Positions 50,998-60,980 of a stretch of 62,291 bases of DNA are shown here, in pieces. Origin of the DNA: Wenzhouxiangella sp. XN79A (GTDB lineage Bacteria > Pseudomonadota > Gammaproteobacteria > Xanthomonadales > Wenzhouxiangellaceae). The first letter of the stretch is position 1, and each line of letters starts with the position of its first letter. Where the stretch lies: positions 1-62,291 of the forward strand of contig NZ_JAAWWS010000121.1 of NCBI RefSeq assembly GCF_012272825.1, in the 5' to 3' direction. Below the pieces are notes generated by a model, which did no database searches, was not told the DNA's origin, and saw nothing but the letters and a program-made list of their open reading frames with translations. The translations under genes and the position numbers were made by a program.

Positions 50998-51876
50998 TCA
51001 ACCCTCGTCGATGGGCCCGCGCGGAGAGGCCGGGCGGTCGAGCCGCCAGGCGTCGAGCCAGGTGATGCCGGTGGGCTCGTAGCCGAGTTCACCGACCAGG
51101 CGCTGGTGGAAATCGGGGAAGTGGCCGGCCCCGTAGAACAAGGCGATCCGCTCGTGGCCTTCCCGGCCGACCTGCTCGAGCACGTCGAGCGCCTTGAGGT
51201 TGCGCTGGACGATCAGCGTCGAATCCGGACCGGCCATTGCGTCGAGCAGGTCCTTCTGGCCGGCCAGTTGCTCGGCGAACATCGTCTTGAGGGCATGCTG
51301 GCGATCGTCGGCGAACAGCACCTTCAGCAGGTCCGCCTGGGCCGAGGCGGCCTGCTCCGGGGTCTGCTGGGCCAGGCCGGCGATCCAGGCCCGGAACAGC
51401 AGCTGCAGCACCGACTCGTTGCGCTCGCGCATCGAGGCGCTGAACTCCTCGGCGGTCATGTCGGCATGGACGAAGTGATCGCGCCGGTAGTCGATCTCGT
51501 CGAGCTGGAAGGCCAGACCGAGCACGTCTTTCATGCCGCCCTGCAGCCAGCCGATCGCCGAGCTGCCGCGTGCCTCGGGCGCGCTGCGCGCCGCGTCCGG
51601 ATCGCCGACCAGTTCATAGAGCACCACGTCGTAGTCGTCGAAGACCCGGTTCAGCGCGTGGAAGTAGGCCGCGTCGGCCACGTGCACCGCACCGACCAGG
51701 TCCAGCTCGGCGCCGTCCGGGGCGCGGTAGCCGGCCACCGCGACCTGCAGCGCGCGCGGCTGGCCGTCGGGCGTGACGTCGATGCGCAGGAACTCCGGGG
51801 TCTCGGCGGCCGCTGGCAGGGCCAGCACGAGCAGCCCCAGGCCGAGAAGCGCGTCGATCAGTCGGTTGCCGTTCAT
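50998..51876 (-). CDS. TraB/GumN-like exported protein
   Basis: A 292-residue protein with a signal peptide (LGLGLLVLALPAAA). DLVGAVHVADAAYFHALNR and DVVLYELVGD near the N-terminus and ALFYGAGHFPDFHQRLV near the C-terminus carry the paired G-x-x-H motifs of the TraB/GumN (TIKI-like) fold, which may be a metalloprotease. Substrate unknown. ATG at 51876 begins the signal peptide. Confidence 0.78.
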   Translation of the reverse strand: MNGNRLIDALLGLGLLVLALPAAAETPEFLRIDVTPDGQPRALQVAVAGYRAPDGAELDLVGAVHVADAAYFHALNRVFDDYDVVLYELVGDPDAARSAPEARGSSAIGWLQGGMKDVLGLAFQLDEIDYRRDHFVHADMTAEEFSASMRERNESVLQLLFRAWIAGLAQQTPEQAASAQADLLKVLFADDRQHALKTMFAEQLAGQKDLLDAMAGPDSTLIVQRNLKALDVLEQVGREGHERIALFYGAGHFPDFHQRLVGELGYEPTGITWLDAWRLDRPASPRGPIDEG

Positions 51877-52026
51877 GGTGTCGAACTCCCTTGCCGTCAT
51901 TGGAACCGTCGGTGCGTCGGCCCGGCTTCGGGCCGGCACGCCGGTTTTCGCACGCGCGCGTGAAAACGAGCTGCGCTGCTATGATGCCAGCCTGTTTCGA
52001 CCACCACCCTCGGGGACCGTTCAACC

Positions 52027-53844
<1,818 letters not shown>

Positions 53845-53946
53845 CGGCCGCGGGCGCGGCGCCGGCCGGGTTCCGTGCGAGCGGGCCTCGCCCGCGATTC
53901 GGTTGCCATCACCCACGGTCCCGAACCACGATGGGACGCAAAAGAA

Positions 53947-53977
53947 AGGGCCGCGACGCTGCACGTCGCGGCCCTTC
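53947..53977. terminator. Strong hairpin after glmS
   Basis: A perfect 13-base stem (AAGGGCCGCGACG, 53947-53959, with 53965-53977) and a 5-base CTGCA loop. On the plus strand it is followed by CGAATAAAA and on the minus strand by TCTTTT, so it may terminate from both sides, chiefly backing up the terminator at 53987-54013 for minus-strand transcripts. Confidence 0.75.
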
Positions 53978-53986
53978 GAATAAAAA

Positions 53987-54013
53987 CGCGCCCGGTTCTG
54001 GAGCGGGCGCGTC
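53987..54013 (-). terminator. Rho-independent terminator of the small acidic protein gene
   Basis: Minus strand ACGCGCCCG (54013-54005) pairs with CGGGCGCGT (53995-53987) around a 9-base loop and is followed by TTTTAT. It lies about 90 bases after the stop at 54105. Confidence 0.88.
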
Positions 54014-54104
54014 GGTTTCCCAAGCCTGCCATGGGAGGAGCAGGCGAGCGTTCCGGTAAAACCCCTTTTCCGGTTCGCTACTTCAGGTTCCCCTTCCCCG
54101 GGAA

Positions 54105-54284
54105 TCAGTTGTACAGCGCGGAGGACTCGTCGCTGGCGCTGGCTTCCAGGTCGGCGTCCTCGGCTTCGAGGTCGACCAGCCAGTCGAGAATGGCTTCTTC
54201 AGCCATCAGGGCGTCGAGGTTTGCTGCATCGATGCTGTTCAGGTCCATGTCCAGGTCCTCGTGATTCGTGGTGTCGTCGAACAT
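54105..54284 (-). CDS. 59-residue highly acidic protein under a sigma-54 promoter
   Basis: From ATG 54284 with AGGAA about 6 bases upstream, the gene encodes MFDDTTNHEDLDMDLNSIDA then ANLDALMAEEAILDWLVDLE, AEDADLEASASDESSALYN. About a third of the residues are Asp or Glu, no Cys is present, and the middle forms a likely amphipathic helix (LDALMAEEAILDWLVDLEAE). It has its own promoter (54323-54338) and terminator (53987-54013), so it is a monocistronic, regulated gene. No family is recognised; a peptide precursor, an acidic chaperone-like partner or a regulator are all possible. Confidence 0.78.
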   Translation of the reverse strand: MFDDTTNHEDLDMDLNSIDAANLDALMAEEAILDWLVDLEAEDADLEASASDESSALYN

Positions 54285-54322
54285 TTGGCGTTCCTGACGG
54301 TTCGCGGTCTTGCCCTGTGTAA

Positions 54323-54338
54323 TGCAAACAACGTGCCA
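54323..54338 (-). promoter_or_regulatory. Sigma-54 (RpoN) -24/-12 promoter
   Basis: On the minus strand TGGCACG-TTGT-TTGCA matches the RpoN consensus TGGCACG-N4-TTGCW at every position, with GG at -24 and GC at -12. Transcription should start near 54312, leaving a 28-base leader with a Shine-Dalgarno before the ATG at 54284. The enhancer-binding activator is not in the window. Confidence 0.88.
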
Positions 54339-54515
54339 AAACTCCGGGCAACGGCCACAAGACCCGGTGAAACGGGCGGTTCAGGCGATCCGGCCCGGAA
54401 ACGTGGCCGATCGAAGTGACGCTGCGCGTCAGTCGGAGCCCCGATTGCGTCACTTTTCGTTCGCAGACCGGGCCCGGGATGTCAGAATCGCCCCCCGCTT
54501 CGCCTGGATTCCCCG

Positions 54516-55418
54516 ATGCCGCTGAGCCATCGCGCCGCCCTGCTCGCGATCTGCCTGATCTGGGCCGGCAACTTCCTCGCCGCCGCCGTCGCCGTCCAGG
54601 CGCTGGAGGCGATGACCTTCACCGCGCTGCGCGCGGCGGTGGTCCTGGTGCTGCTGCTGCCGTTCCTGAAGCCTCCGGCACGCGGCCAGTGGCTGAACCT
54701 GCTGACTGCCTGCTGGTGCATGGGTGCGCTGCACTTCGGGCTGGTCTTCATCGCGCTGGAGCGCTCGGCCGATATTTCGTCGATCGCGATCCTGATGCAG
54801 GTCTACGTGCCGATGTCGACGCTGCTGGCCGTGCTGCTGCTCGGCGAGCGGATCGGCTGGCGCTCGACCAGCGCGATCGCGCTGGCCTTCGGCGGTGTGC
54901 TGGTGGTCGGACTGGATCCGCTGGTGCTGGCCCAGCTCGACGTGCTCGGGCTGGTCCTGGCCTCGGCCTTCTTCCTGGCGCTGGGCACGATCTTCATGCG
55001 TCGGCTCAGCGGGGTGAACGTGTTCGGCTTCCAGGCCTGGAACGCGCTGCTCTCATTCGTTCCGCTGGCGCTGCTGGCGCTGGCCACGGAGTCGCCGCTG
55101 ACGACGATTGCTCGGATTCCGATCAGCGATCCGGTCTGGCTGGCGCTGGGCTATTCGGCGATCGGGGCCTCGATCATCGGCCACGGCACGTTCTACTGGC
55201 TGGTCCAGCGCCACGAGATCCAGAAGGTCACGCCGTTTCTGCTGCTGGTCCCTGTGCTGGCGGTGCTGCTCGGCATGCTGGCCTGGGGCGACCGGCCGGG
55301 GCCGCGACTGCTGATCGGCGGCGCGCTGGTGATTCTCGGCGTGCTGTGGGTGACCCTGCGCAGCCGGGCGCGGCAACGTCTCGACGGTCCTGCACCGGCC
55401 GGCGATCGAGCCACCTGA
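54516..55418 (+). CDS. EamA/DMT-family transporter
   Basis: A 300-residue membrane protein with ten predicted helices in two EamA repeats (LLAICLIWAGNFLAAAVAVQ to GVLVVGLDPL, and VLASAFFLALGTIFMRRLSG to ALVILGVLWVTL). A metabolite exporter is the usual role; the substrate is unknown. It is divergent from the small acidic protein gene. Confidence 0.92.
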   Translation: MPLSHRAALLAICLIWAGNFLAAAVAVQALEAMTFTALRAAVVLVLLLPFLKPPARGQWLNLLTACWCMGALHFGLVFIALERSADISSIAILMQVYVPMSTLLAVLLLGERIGWRSTSAIALAFGGVLVVGLDPLVLAQLDVLGLVLASAFFLALGTIFMRRLSGVNVFGFQAWNALLSFVPLALLALATESPLTTIARIPISDPVWLALGYSAIGASIIGHGTFYWLVQRHEIQKVTPFLLLVPVLAVLLGMLAWGDRPGPRLLIGGALVILGVLWVTLRSRARQRLDGPAPAGDRAT

Positions 55419-55506
55419 ACCGCGCTTGAATCAGGAGTTCAGAGCCGGTTCAAGGCCGCTCGCGCAGACTGGCCTCGCACTGTCACCCCAAGCGAGGTCC
55501 CTGCTC

Positions 55507-56016
55507 ATGAACCATCGAACGTCACTGCATCGTCGCACGGTCCGCCACTGGGCGCTTCCGCTGCTCGCCGCCGGCCTGCTCGCCGGCGCAGCCTCCGCCC
55601 ACGCCGGCACTTCGGTCCGGCTGGAGCTGCTCGAAGCCGCCGGCTCGTCGCAGGCCGTAAAGGTCGGCTATCGCCACGGCCACCGGGGCCCGCGCCATCA
55701 TCGCGACCACCGCTCCGGGCGCCGACACGATGGCTACGGATACGATCACGGCCACTACCTCCGCGAGCAGGCCCACCGCTACGCAACGACCGCCGTCCAC
55801 CAGGCTCGCGAGGCCCGCGCGCTGGGCTACTACTCCGATCACCCGCGCTGGGGCACCGGGTACCACAGCCACTACCGCTGGGCGCTGCAGGCCCGACCGG
55901 ACCGGATCGACGAGGAAACACGGCGCCGCGCCCGCAAGCTGCGTGAACTGCGGAGCTGGGGCTACGACGGGCCGGCCTGGGCCGACCATCGGCACGGCCC
56001 GCACTGCCGCCACTGA
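55507..56016 (+). CDS. Secreted His/Arg/Tyr-rich protein
   Basis: A 169-residue basic protein with a signal peptide (LPLLAAGLLAGAASAHA). The region GYRHGHRGPRHHRDHRSGRR and DGYGYDHGHYL (about residues 55-85) is extremely His/Arg-rich, and the C-terminus ends DHRHGPHCRH with the only Cys. It could bind metals or polyanions; no family is recognised. The C-terminal half is helical (EETRRRARKLRELRSWG). Confidence 0.72.
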   Translation: MNHRTSLHRRTVRHWALPLLAAGLLAGAASAHAGTSVRLELLEAAGSSQAVKVGYRHGHRGPRHHRDHRSGRRHDGYGYDHGHYLREQAHRYATTAVHQAREARALGYYSDHPRWGTGYHSHYRWALQARPDRIDEETRRRARKLRELRSWGYDGPAWADHRHGPHCRH

Positions 56017-56112
56017 CGGGGCAGACACGCCGGTACCGGATTCCGAACTCGCCCCGGCCGCCGGGGCGATCTGCCGCGAGCACCGCGGTGACCGGCTCGC
56101 CGGCGCCGGGCC

Positions 56113-58041
56113 TCAGGCGCCGGGCGCTGCCGGGACCGGCAGGGGGACCCGCAGCAGGCCGGCAACCAGCCGCAGCAACTCGTACTCGGCGGCCACGATC
56201 CGTCCGTCGGTGCGCGCGCTGCGGACCAGCGCCTCGATCAGTTCACGACGTGCGTCAAGCGAAAGGTCGTCGAGCTCGCGGAAGATTGCGTCGAGCCGGC
56301 CCTGCCAGTCGCGACCGGCGTCACTGTCCACGGTCTCGATGCCATCGATGCGCTCGACCGCCGCGGCCCGCGCGTCGCCAGCGGCCAGCGCGTCGTCCGG
56401 CTGGCCGTGGTGGGCGAAGATCGCGATCAGGTCGGCCACCGCAGCGGCGTGGTCCTGAAGACGCGCCCTGCCGCCGACCATCCGGCGCGGCGGGCGCAGC
56501 ACGTCCTCGATCTCGCGGTTCAGCAGCCGCGCCATCACATATTCGAACACGGTGGTCCTGCCGTCGGCCTCGATCAGCCGGTCGACCAGGCGCATGAAAT
56601 CGAGCAACTGCGCGTGCGGTCGCCGGCGCAGCGCGGGGAAGGCCATCTCCAGCAGCGGCAGGCGGAGTCGAACCGGCAGGTCGGGTTCGATCGTCAGCAG
56701 CTTGCTGACCTGGGCCTCGCTGTCGCTGCCCAGGGTCTCGGCGACCATCAGCAGCTGGCGTTCGCGCAACTCGCGGTCGGCCGCGATCAACAGGAACAGC
56801 AGCAACTCCGGGGCCCATTCATCGGAATGCGCGGCCCGCTCCAGCGGCGCCGGAATCTCGGCCAATAGCGCCGCGACCGTCAGCATCTGGGCCAGGCCGG
56901 GCTGGCCGACCTGCTCGGCGAGCCGGTCGGCCTCGAGCGAGATCCCACCGGGCAGCGCATGGGCCGGCCGCGCGGCCTCGACCGCTTCCTGTTCCGCGCG
57001 CGCCGCACGGGCTTCGCGATGACGCGCCATGCTGGCCGCGATCTCGGCGAACTCCGACGGATCGAACGACGGCTGGACCCGGGTGATCCGGTCGACCAGC
57101 GGCGGGTGCGTGGCCATCAGCCGGCTCGACAGACTGCTGGCGAACAGCATGTGGCCGACTTCCTGGGTGTTGACGACCAGCTGCGATCCGGCGGTCGAGG
57201 CGCCGATCTTCTTCAGCGCCCCGGCGATGCCGTCGGGACTGCGGGTGAACTGCACGGCGGAGGCATCGGCGAGGTACTCGCGCTGGCGCGAGACGGCGGC
57301 CTGGATCCAGCGGCCGAAGAACAGGCCGATATAGCCGATGATCATGACGGCCAGTGCAATCAGCAGGATGGCGCTGGCGTTGCGGTTGCGGCCGCTCGTG
57401 AAGCGCATCGACGACAGCATCCTGCGTCCGGCCACGGCCAGCACGAGGATGCCGAACAGCACACCCATCAGGCGGATATTCAGCCGCATGTCGCCGTTGA
57501 AGACGTGACTGAATTCGTGCGCGATGACGCCCTGGAGTTCTTCCCGGTTCAAGTTCTCCAGCGCTCCCCGCGTCACCGCGACGGCCGCATCGGACGGCGA
57601 CCAGCCTGCGGCAAAGGCATTGATGCCGTCTTCGTGATCGAGCACGAAGACCTCGGGGACCGGCACGCCGGAGGCGATCGCCATTTCCTCGACGATGTTG
57701 AGCAGCCGGCGGCGCAGGGGATCGGTCGTGCTGCCATCGACCTCGACGCCGCCCAGCTCCCGCGCGACCTGGGAGCCGCCGCCGCGCAGCTGCAGCGTGC
57801 GGTACAGGCTGGCCAGCAGGATCGTGCCCAACGTGACCGCGCTGGTCAGCGCCACGACCTGGCCGTTGGCCAACCAGAACGACGGGCTGAACCAGCCCTG
57901 CTCGGCCGACTGGAATCGCCCGAAGATCGTCAGGGTCAGCAGGTTCATCGCGACCAGGATGGCCAGGACCGCGGCGCTGAACGCGACGATCAGCAGCCGG
58001 GTCTGGCGGCGGGCCCGATCCTGTTGACGGAAGAAGTCCAT
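56113..58041 (-). CDS. M48-family membrane metallopeptidase with C-terminal helical extension
   Basis: A 642-residue protein. Two N-terminal helices (LLIVAFSAAVLAILVAMNLL and VVALTSAVTLGTILLASLY) and another pair after the catalytic site (LMGVLFGILVLAVAGRRML) frame the zinc motif GVIAHEFSHVFNGD. The N-terminal half resembles HtpX-like proteases. The last 300 residues, a TerB-like or otherwise helical region (LLLFLLIAADRELRERQLLM), are an extra part not seen in HtpX. It follows LemA by 58 bases on the same strand; LemA-M48 pairs are common. It probably degrades membrane proteins. Confidence 0.9.
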   Translation of the reverse strand: MDFFRQQDRARRQTRLLIVAFSAAVLAILVAMNLLTLTIFGRFQSAEQGWFSPSFWLANGQVVALTSAVTLGTILLASLYRTLQLRGGGSQVARELGGVEVDGSTTDPLRRRLLNIVEEMAIASGVPVPEVFVLDHEDGINAFAAGWSPSDAAVAVTRGALENLNREELQGVIAHEFSHVFNGDMRLNIRLMGVLFGILVLAVAGRRMLSSMRFTSGRNRNASAILLIALAVMIIGYIGLFFGRWIQAAVSRQREYLADASAVQFTRSPDGIAGALKKIGASTAGSQLVVNTQEVGHMLFASSLSSRLMATHPPLVDRITRVQPSFDPSEFAEIAASMARHREARAARAEQEAVEAARPAHALPGGISLEADRLAEQVGQPGLAQMLTVAALLAEIPAPLERAAHSDEWAPELLLFLLIAADRELRERQLLMVAETLGSDSEAQVSKLLTIEPDLPVRLRLPLLEMAFPALRRRPHAQLLDFMRLVDRLIEADGRTTVFEYVMARLLNREIEDVLRPPRRMVGGRARLQDHAAAVADLIAIFAHHGQPDDALAAGDARAAAVERIDGIETVDSDAGRDWQGRLDAIFRELDDLSLDARRELIEALVRSARTDGRIVAAEYELLRLVAGLLRVPLPVPAAPGA

Positions 58042-58099
58042 GCGCGCCTGGTCTTGTGACGAGGGTTCGAACGCCGGGGCGGCCGGGCCGCCCGGCGGA

Positions 58100-58684
58100 T
58101 CAGCCGAAGTCGACCTTCACGGCTTCGCGCTTGGCCGGGTCCTCGATCTCCAGCAGCTGGGCCGGGCCGAAGCCGAACGGACCGGCAATGAAGTTGTTCG
58201 GCACCGATTCGCGCAGGATGTTGTAGTTCATCACCGCGTCGTTATAGGCCTGGCGTGCGAAGGCGACCTTGTTCTCCGTGGCCGTGATCTCTTCGGACAG
58301 CTGCATCATGTTCTCGTTGGCCTTGAGATCAGGATAGGCCTCGGACAGCGCGAACAGCCGGCCGAGCGCGCCCGACAGGCCCTGCTCGGCCTGGTTGAGC
58401 TGGTTCATCTTGTCCGGATCGCCCGGGTCGGACGAGGCCTGCTTGAGCCCGGTGACCGCGGCATTGCGGGCCTGGATGACGGCCTCGAGCGTGTCCTTTT
58501 CGTGGGCCATGTACTTCTTGGCCACTTCCACGAGGTTGGGAATCAGGTCATAGCGCCGCGTCAGCTGGACGTCGATCTGCGCGAACGCGTTCTTGTAGCG
58601 ATTCCTGGCCGTGACCAGCCGGTTGTAGATCGAGACCGCGTAGACGACCAGCAGCGCGAGCGCGCCGAGAACGATCCATTCCAT
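58100..58684 (-). CDS. LemA family protein
   Basis: A 194-residue protein: one N-terminal helix (VLGALALLVVYAVSIYNRLV) and a LemA helical bundle (RNRYKNAFAQIDVQLTRRYD, LIPNLVEVAKKYMAHEKDTL, SEAYPDLKANENMMQLSEEI, ATENKVAFARQAYNDAVMNY). Function is undefined; the family often neighbours M48 peptidases, as here. Confidence 0.95.
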   Translation of the reverse strand: MEWIVLGALALLVVYAVSIYNRLVTARNRYKNAFAQIDVQLTRRYDLIPNLVEVAKKYMAHEKDTLEAVIQARNAAVTGLKQASSDPGDPDKMNQLNQAEQGLSGALGRLFALSEAYPDLKANENMMQLSEEITATENKVAFARQAYNDAVMNYNILRESVPNNFIAGPFGFGPAQLLEIEDPAKREAVKVDFG

Positions 58685-58850
58685 GACCCCAGACCTCCGT
58701 TCAGGTAACCGATCGAAGTGTAGCGGATTCTCCCCCGGGGGACCACGTCGGTACCGACCGCAGCGCCTGTTCTTTGGAAGCAGGAAGCGAGCGGCCAGGG
58801 CACGTGGCCGCGAGGGTCGCGATTTCACCGGCCGAGTGGGCACCCGGGCG

Positions 58851-59819
58851 TTATTCGAGACCCCCTTCCGGGTTGCTGGGAACGCCAGAGAATCCGCGCA
58901 GGAACTCCACGAAGCGCTCGGACGCATCGTCTCCGGACCAGCCGGAAAGTCTCTCGATCACCTTGCCGTCCTTGACCCGATAGAAGATCGGTGTGATGTC
59001 CAGGGCCATCGGGTCCGGCCACCGCTGATCGTCGGCCGAGACGCGCATAGGAAGACGTTCGAACCGTCGATTGAACGCTTCCAGCCGCGGCAATAGGTAG
59101 GTCAGACGCTGTGTGGCGATCCAGGCCGTATTTTCGGGAAGAAGCGACTCCAGCTCGTCGAAGTTTTCTTCGATGAAGTGCAGCGCTCGTACCGAAAACG
59201 CACAGCCAGGACTCACAGAACCAATCAGCCATTCATCGCGGCCGACAGCCAATGACGCCGTGAGCAGGTTTCGGTTCTGATCGACGAAGTAGACCGGAAA
59301 ACGCGCAGGAAGTGGTTCAACGGAATGCGGGGAATACGGAAACTCGACGATCTCATCGCCGAATCGCTCGGCGAGTTCTTCTGCAAGAGAAAAAAAGCGC
59401 GCACCGAGTAGAACGTCGTAGACTCGCTGCGCGTGACCAGGCCGGTTGTCCACAACCCGTTCTGCAGGAGACGTGCTCTTGTAGAGCTCGCTCAACAGAC
59501 CGACCAGGACATAAGCGGCACTCACATCATTGATATGGTCGACATAGGCGCGAAAGGCGGCCAGCCCGAGCTCGAGGTTCGCTTTCGGTAGGGCTTCGAG
59601 TGTGTCCTGGTGTGTCGACGGACCCAGCGAAGCATCATCGAATGCCTGCCGGATGCGCTTGCGCGTTTCCGTTCTGCCAACCTCGAAGAACTCACGAATC
59701 GCGGCGATCCTTTCTCGGTCGAATTCAGCCTTCCTTTCCTGGAGGTCTGAGGACTCACCGTGTACGGCATACCCCAGACCGATCACAAGCAGGAATCCTG
59801 CGGTGGCGGGCATAGGCAT
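58851..59819 (-). CDS. Exported protein with a C-terminal thioredoxin-like region
   Basis: A 322-residue protein with an N-terminal hydrophobic segment (ATAGFLLVIGLGYAVHG). A helical N-terminal half is followed by a thioredoxin-like C-terminus: LIGSVSPGCAFSVRALHFIE (Cys206, a single Cys where thioredoxins have CxxC), then ITPIFYRVKDGKVIERLSGW (residues 275-294), which fits the cis-Pro strand. It follows the exported Cys-tailed protein gene on the same strand across a hairpin. A thiol-dependent action on that neighbour is possible but unproven. Lower GC than flanking genes suggests acquisition. Confidence 0.68.
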   Translation of the reverse strand: MPMPATAGFLLVIGLGYAVHGESSDLQERKAEFDRERIAAIREFFEVGRTETRKRIRQAFDDASLGPSTHQDTLEALPKANLELGLAAFRAYVDHINDVSAAYVLVGLLSELYKSTSPAERVVDNRPGHAQRVYDVLLGARFFSLAEELAERFGDEIVEFPYSPHSVEPLPARFPVYFVDQNRNLLTASLAVGRDEWLIGSVSPGCAFSVRALHFIEENFDELESLLPENTAWIATQRLTYLLPRLEAFNRRFERLPMRVSADDQRWPDPMALDITPIFYRVKDGKVIERLSGWSGDDASERFVEFLRGFSGVPSNPEGGLE

Positions 59820-59861
59820 CGTCCAAGCTCCTTTTTCTAAGCCGTTCGGCTCCGAGCAAGA

Positions 59862-59885
59862 AGGGCCCGGGACTGCCCGGGCCCT
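59862..59885 (-). terminator. Hairpin between the Cys-tailed protein gene and the thioredoxin-like gene
   Basis: AGGGCCCGGG (59862-59871) and CCCGGGCCCT (59876-59885) form a perfect 10-base stem with a 4-base loop, 19 bases after the stop at 59904. The T-run is poor (TCTTGCT), so it may attenuate rather than stop transcription. Confidence 0.68.
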
Positions 59886-59903
59886 GATGGAGGAACGGAA
59901 CGA

Positions 59904-60512
59904 TCAGCCGCAGGACGGCGGATGGCAAGTGAAGTTATCGTCGTGTGCGCAGGTCCCTTGGCCCAAGCAGAAGCCGTTGACGTAGCCATTCCCTTCGCAT
60001 TTTGCGCCATTCTTCTCCTGGCACGAACCGAACCATTTGATCATTCTGTCGATATCCGTTCTCGCGGTATGGTTCTCGAGTGCCGATACTGACTCCTGAA
60101 ACCCGAAAAGTTCGGGCACCGCATAGGATTCCGTCGGCGTAAGCTCCTCTTCGAGTACAGCGCTGTTGTACGAAGCAAGCCCCTCGGGCCCGAAAGAAAG
60201 GGTTCCGAGGAACACCTTCAGAGCGCCCTCCGAAAGAAGATTCAAAGGGTTGTTCCTTGGGTCGGTGTTGGCGATGTACTCGACCAGTTCAGCCTCGTTA
60301 CTGATTGGCGCGACCGCTCGATCCATTGCCAAGCGAACCTCCGAAGGCAGTCCTTCGTAGCGCATCGGGGCGTGGGTAAAGTCAGCGGACTCGGCTTCAT
60401 CAACGAAATCCCGATGTTCGGCGAGCACTGTGACAGCGGTCGGCTCGATTGCGCCGGCAGTGCTTGCAAGCAGCATTGCGATGGCGACACTAGCCAACAT
60501 CGGATGTTTCAT
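59904..60512 (-). CDS. Exported protein with a six-cysteine C-terminal tail
   Basis: A 202-residue protein. ATG at 60512 has GGAGG six bases upstream; an in-frame ATG at 60524 is less well placed. A signal peptide (MLASVAIAMLLASTAGA) precedes an acidic central region and a C-terminal tail with Cys at 164, 172, 182, 188, 196 and 201 in Gly/Asn-rich sequence (KCEGNGYVNGFCLGQGTCAH). The tail looks like a disulfide-stabilised mini-domain. No family is recognised. It may be made with the thioredoxin-like protein that follows. Confidence 0.72.
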   Translation of the reverse strand: MKHPMLASVAIAMLLASTAGAIEPTAVTVLAEHRDFVDEAESADFTHAPMRYEGLPSEVRLAMDRAVAPISNEAELVEYIANTDPRNNPLNLLSEGALKVFLGTLSFGPEGLASYNSAVLEEELTPTESYAVPELFGFQESVSALENHTARTDIDRMIKWFGSCQEKNGAKCEGNGYVNGFCLGQGTCAHDDNFTCHPPSCG

Positions 60513-60865
60513 GACGACCTCCATTCCGGATTTCCAAATGACAGATCGCGCCCGAATGCGAAGGCAGCTCTCGACTCGAGTTTTCCCTACTGCTGCGCTT
60601 TGCCGTTTTGTCGGCTTGCCATTCAAGCGCAGTAAAAATACGACAAGAGCAACCGTGAACGATATGTGAACACGGTTTTTGTCACTTACCCGGGAAACTC
60701 TTGCCATGCTTTGAAGGTTTCGGCAGTGAGTGAAAACGCCTTGTGGACCAACGTTCAAGAGCCGCCTTGGCGGCACCCTGCGCGTGAGCGCGATCGACCA
60801 GCCAGGCTATGTTTCGGCCATTGATGATCGGACGTGCTTCGCCGTGAAGGCTCCAGAATTTATCT
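60513..60865. other. Gene-poor stretch before the ISL3 element
   Basis: About 350 bases upstream of the Cys-tailed protein gene. A 60-codon plus frame from GTG 60730 reads into the ISL3 end; it could be the start of a gene split by the insertion, but it lacks recognisable similarity. The promoter of the minus-strand gene should lie in 60530-60680, which is AT-rich. Confidence 0.5.
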
Positions 60866-60886
60866 GGGTCTATCCGAATCTCGCAA
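60866..60886 (+). repeat. ISL3 left inverted repeat
   Basis: Reads GGGTCTATCCGAATCTCGCA plus A, matching the reverse complement of the window's last 21 bases at 18 positions. Confidence 0.82.
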
Positions 60887-60980
60887 CGGATTTCAGACTT
60901 GATCCGGTCTGATTTGAGAGGTCATGGGGCCTCCTGTAAAGTTTTGTTTTCCAGAACAAACAGTACAGAAAGGAACCCCC

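Noticed and set aside
60730-60912. 60-residue plus-strand ORF entering the ISL3 end
   Set aside because: No similarity recognised and its end is made of IS sequence; kept only as a possible split gene in the notes on that stretch.
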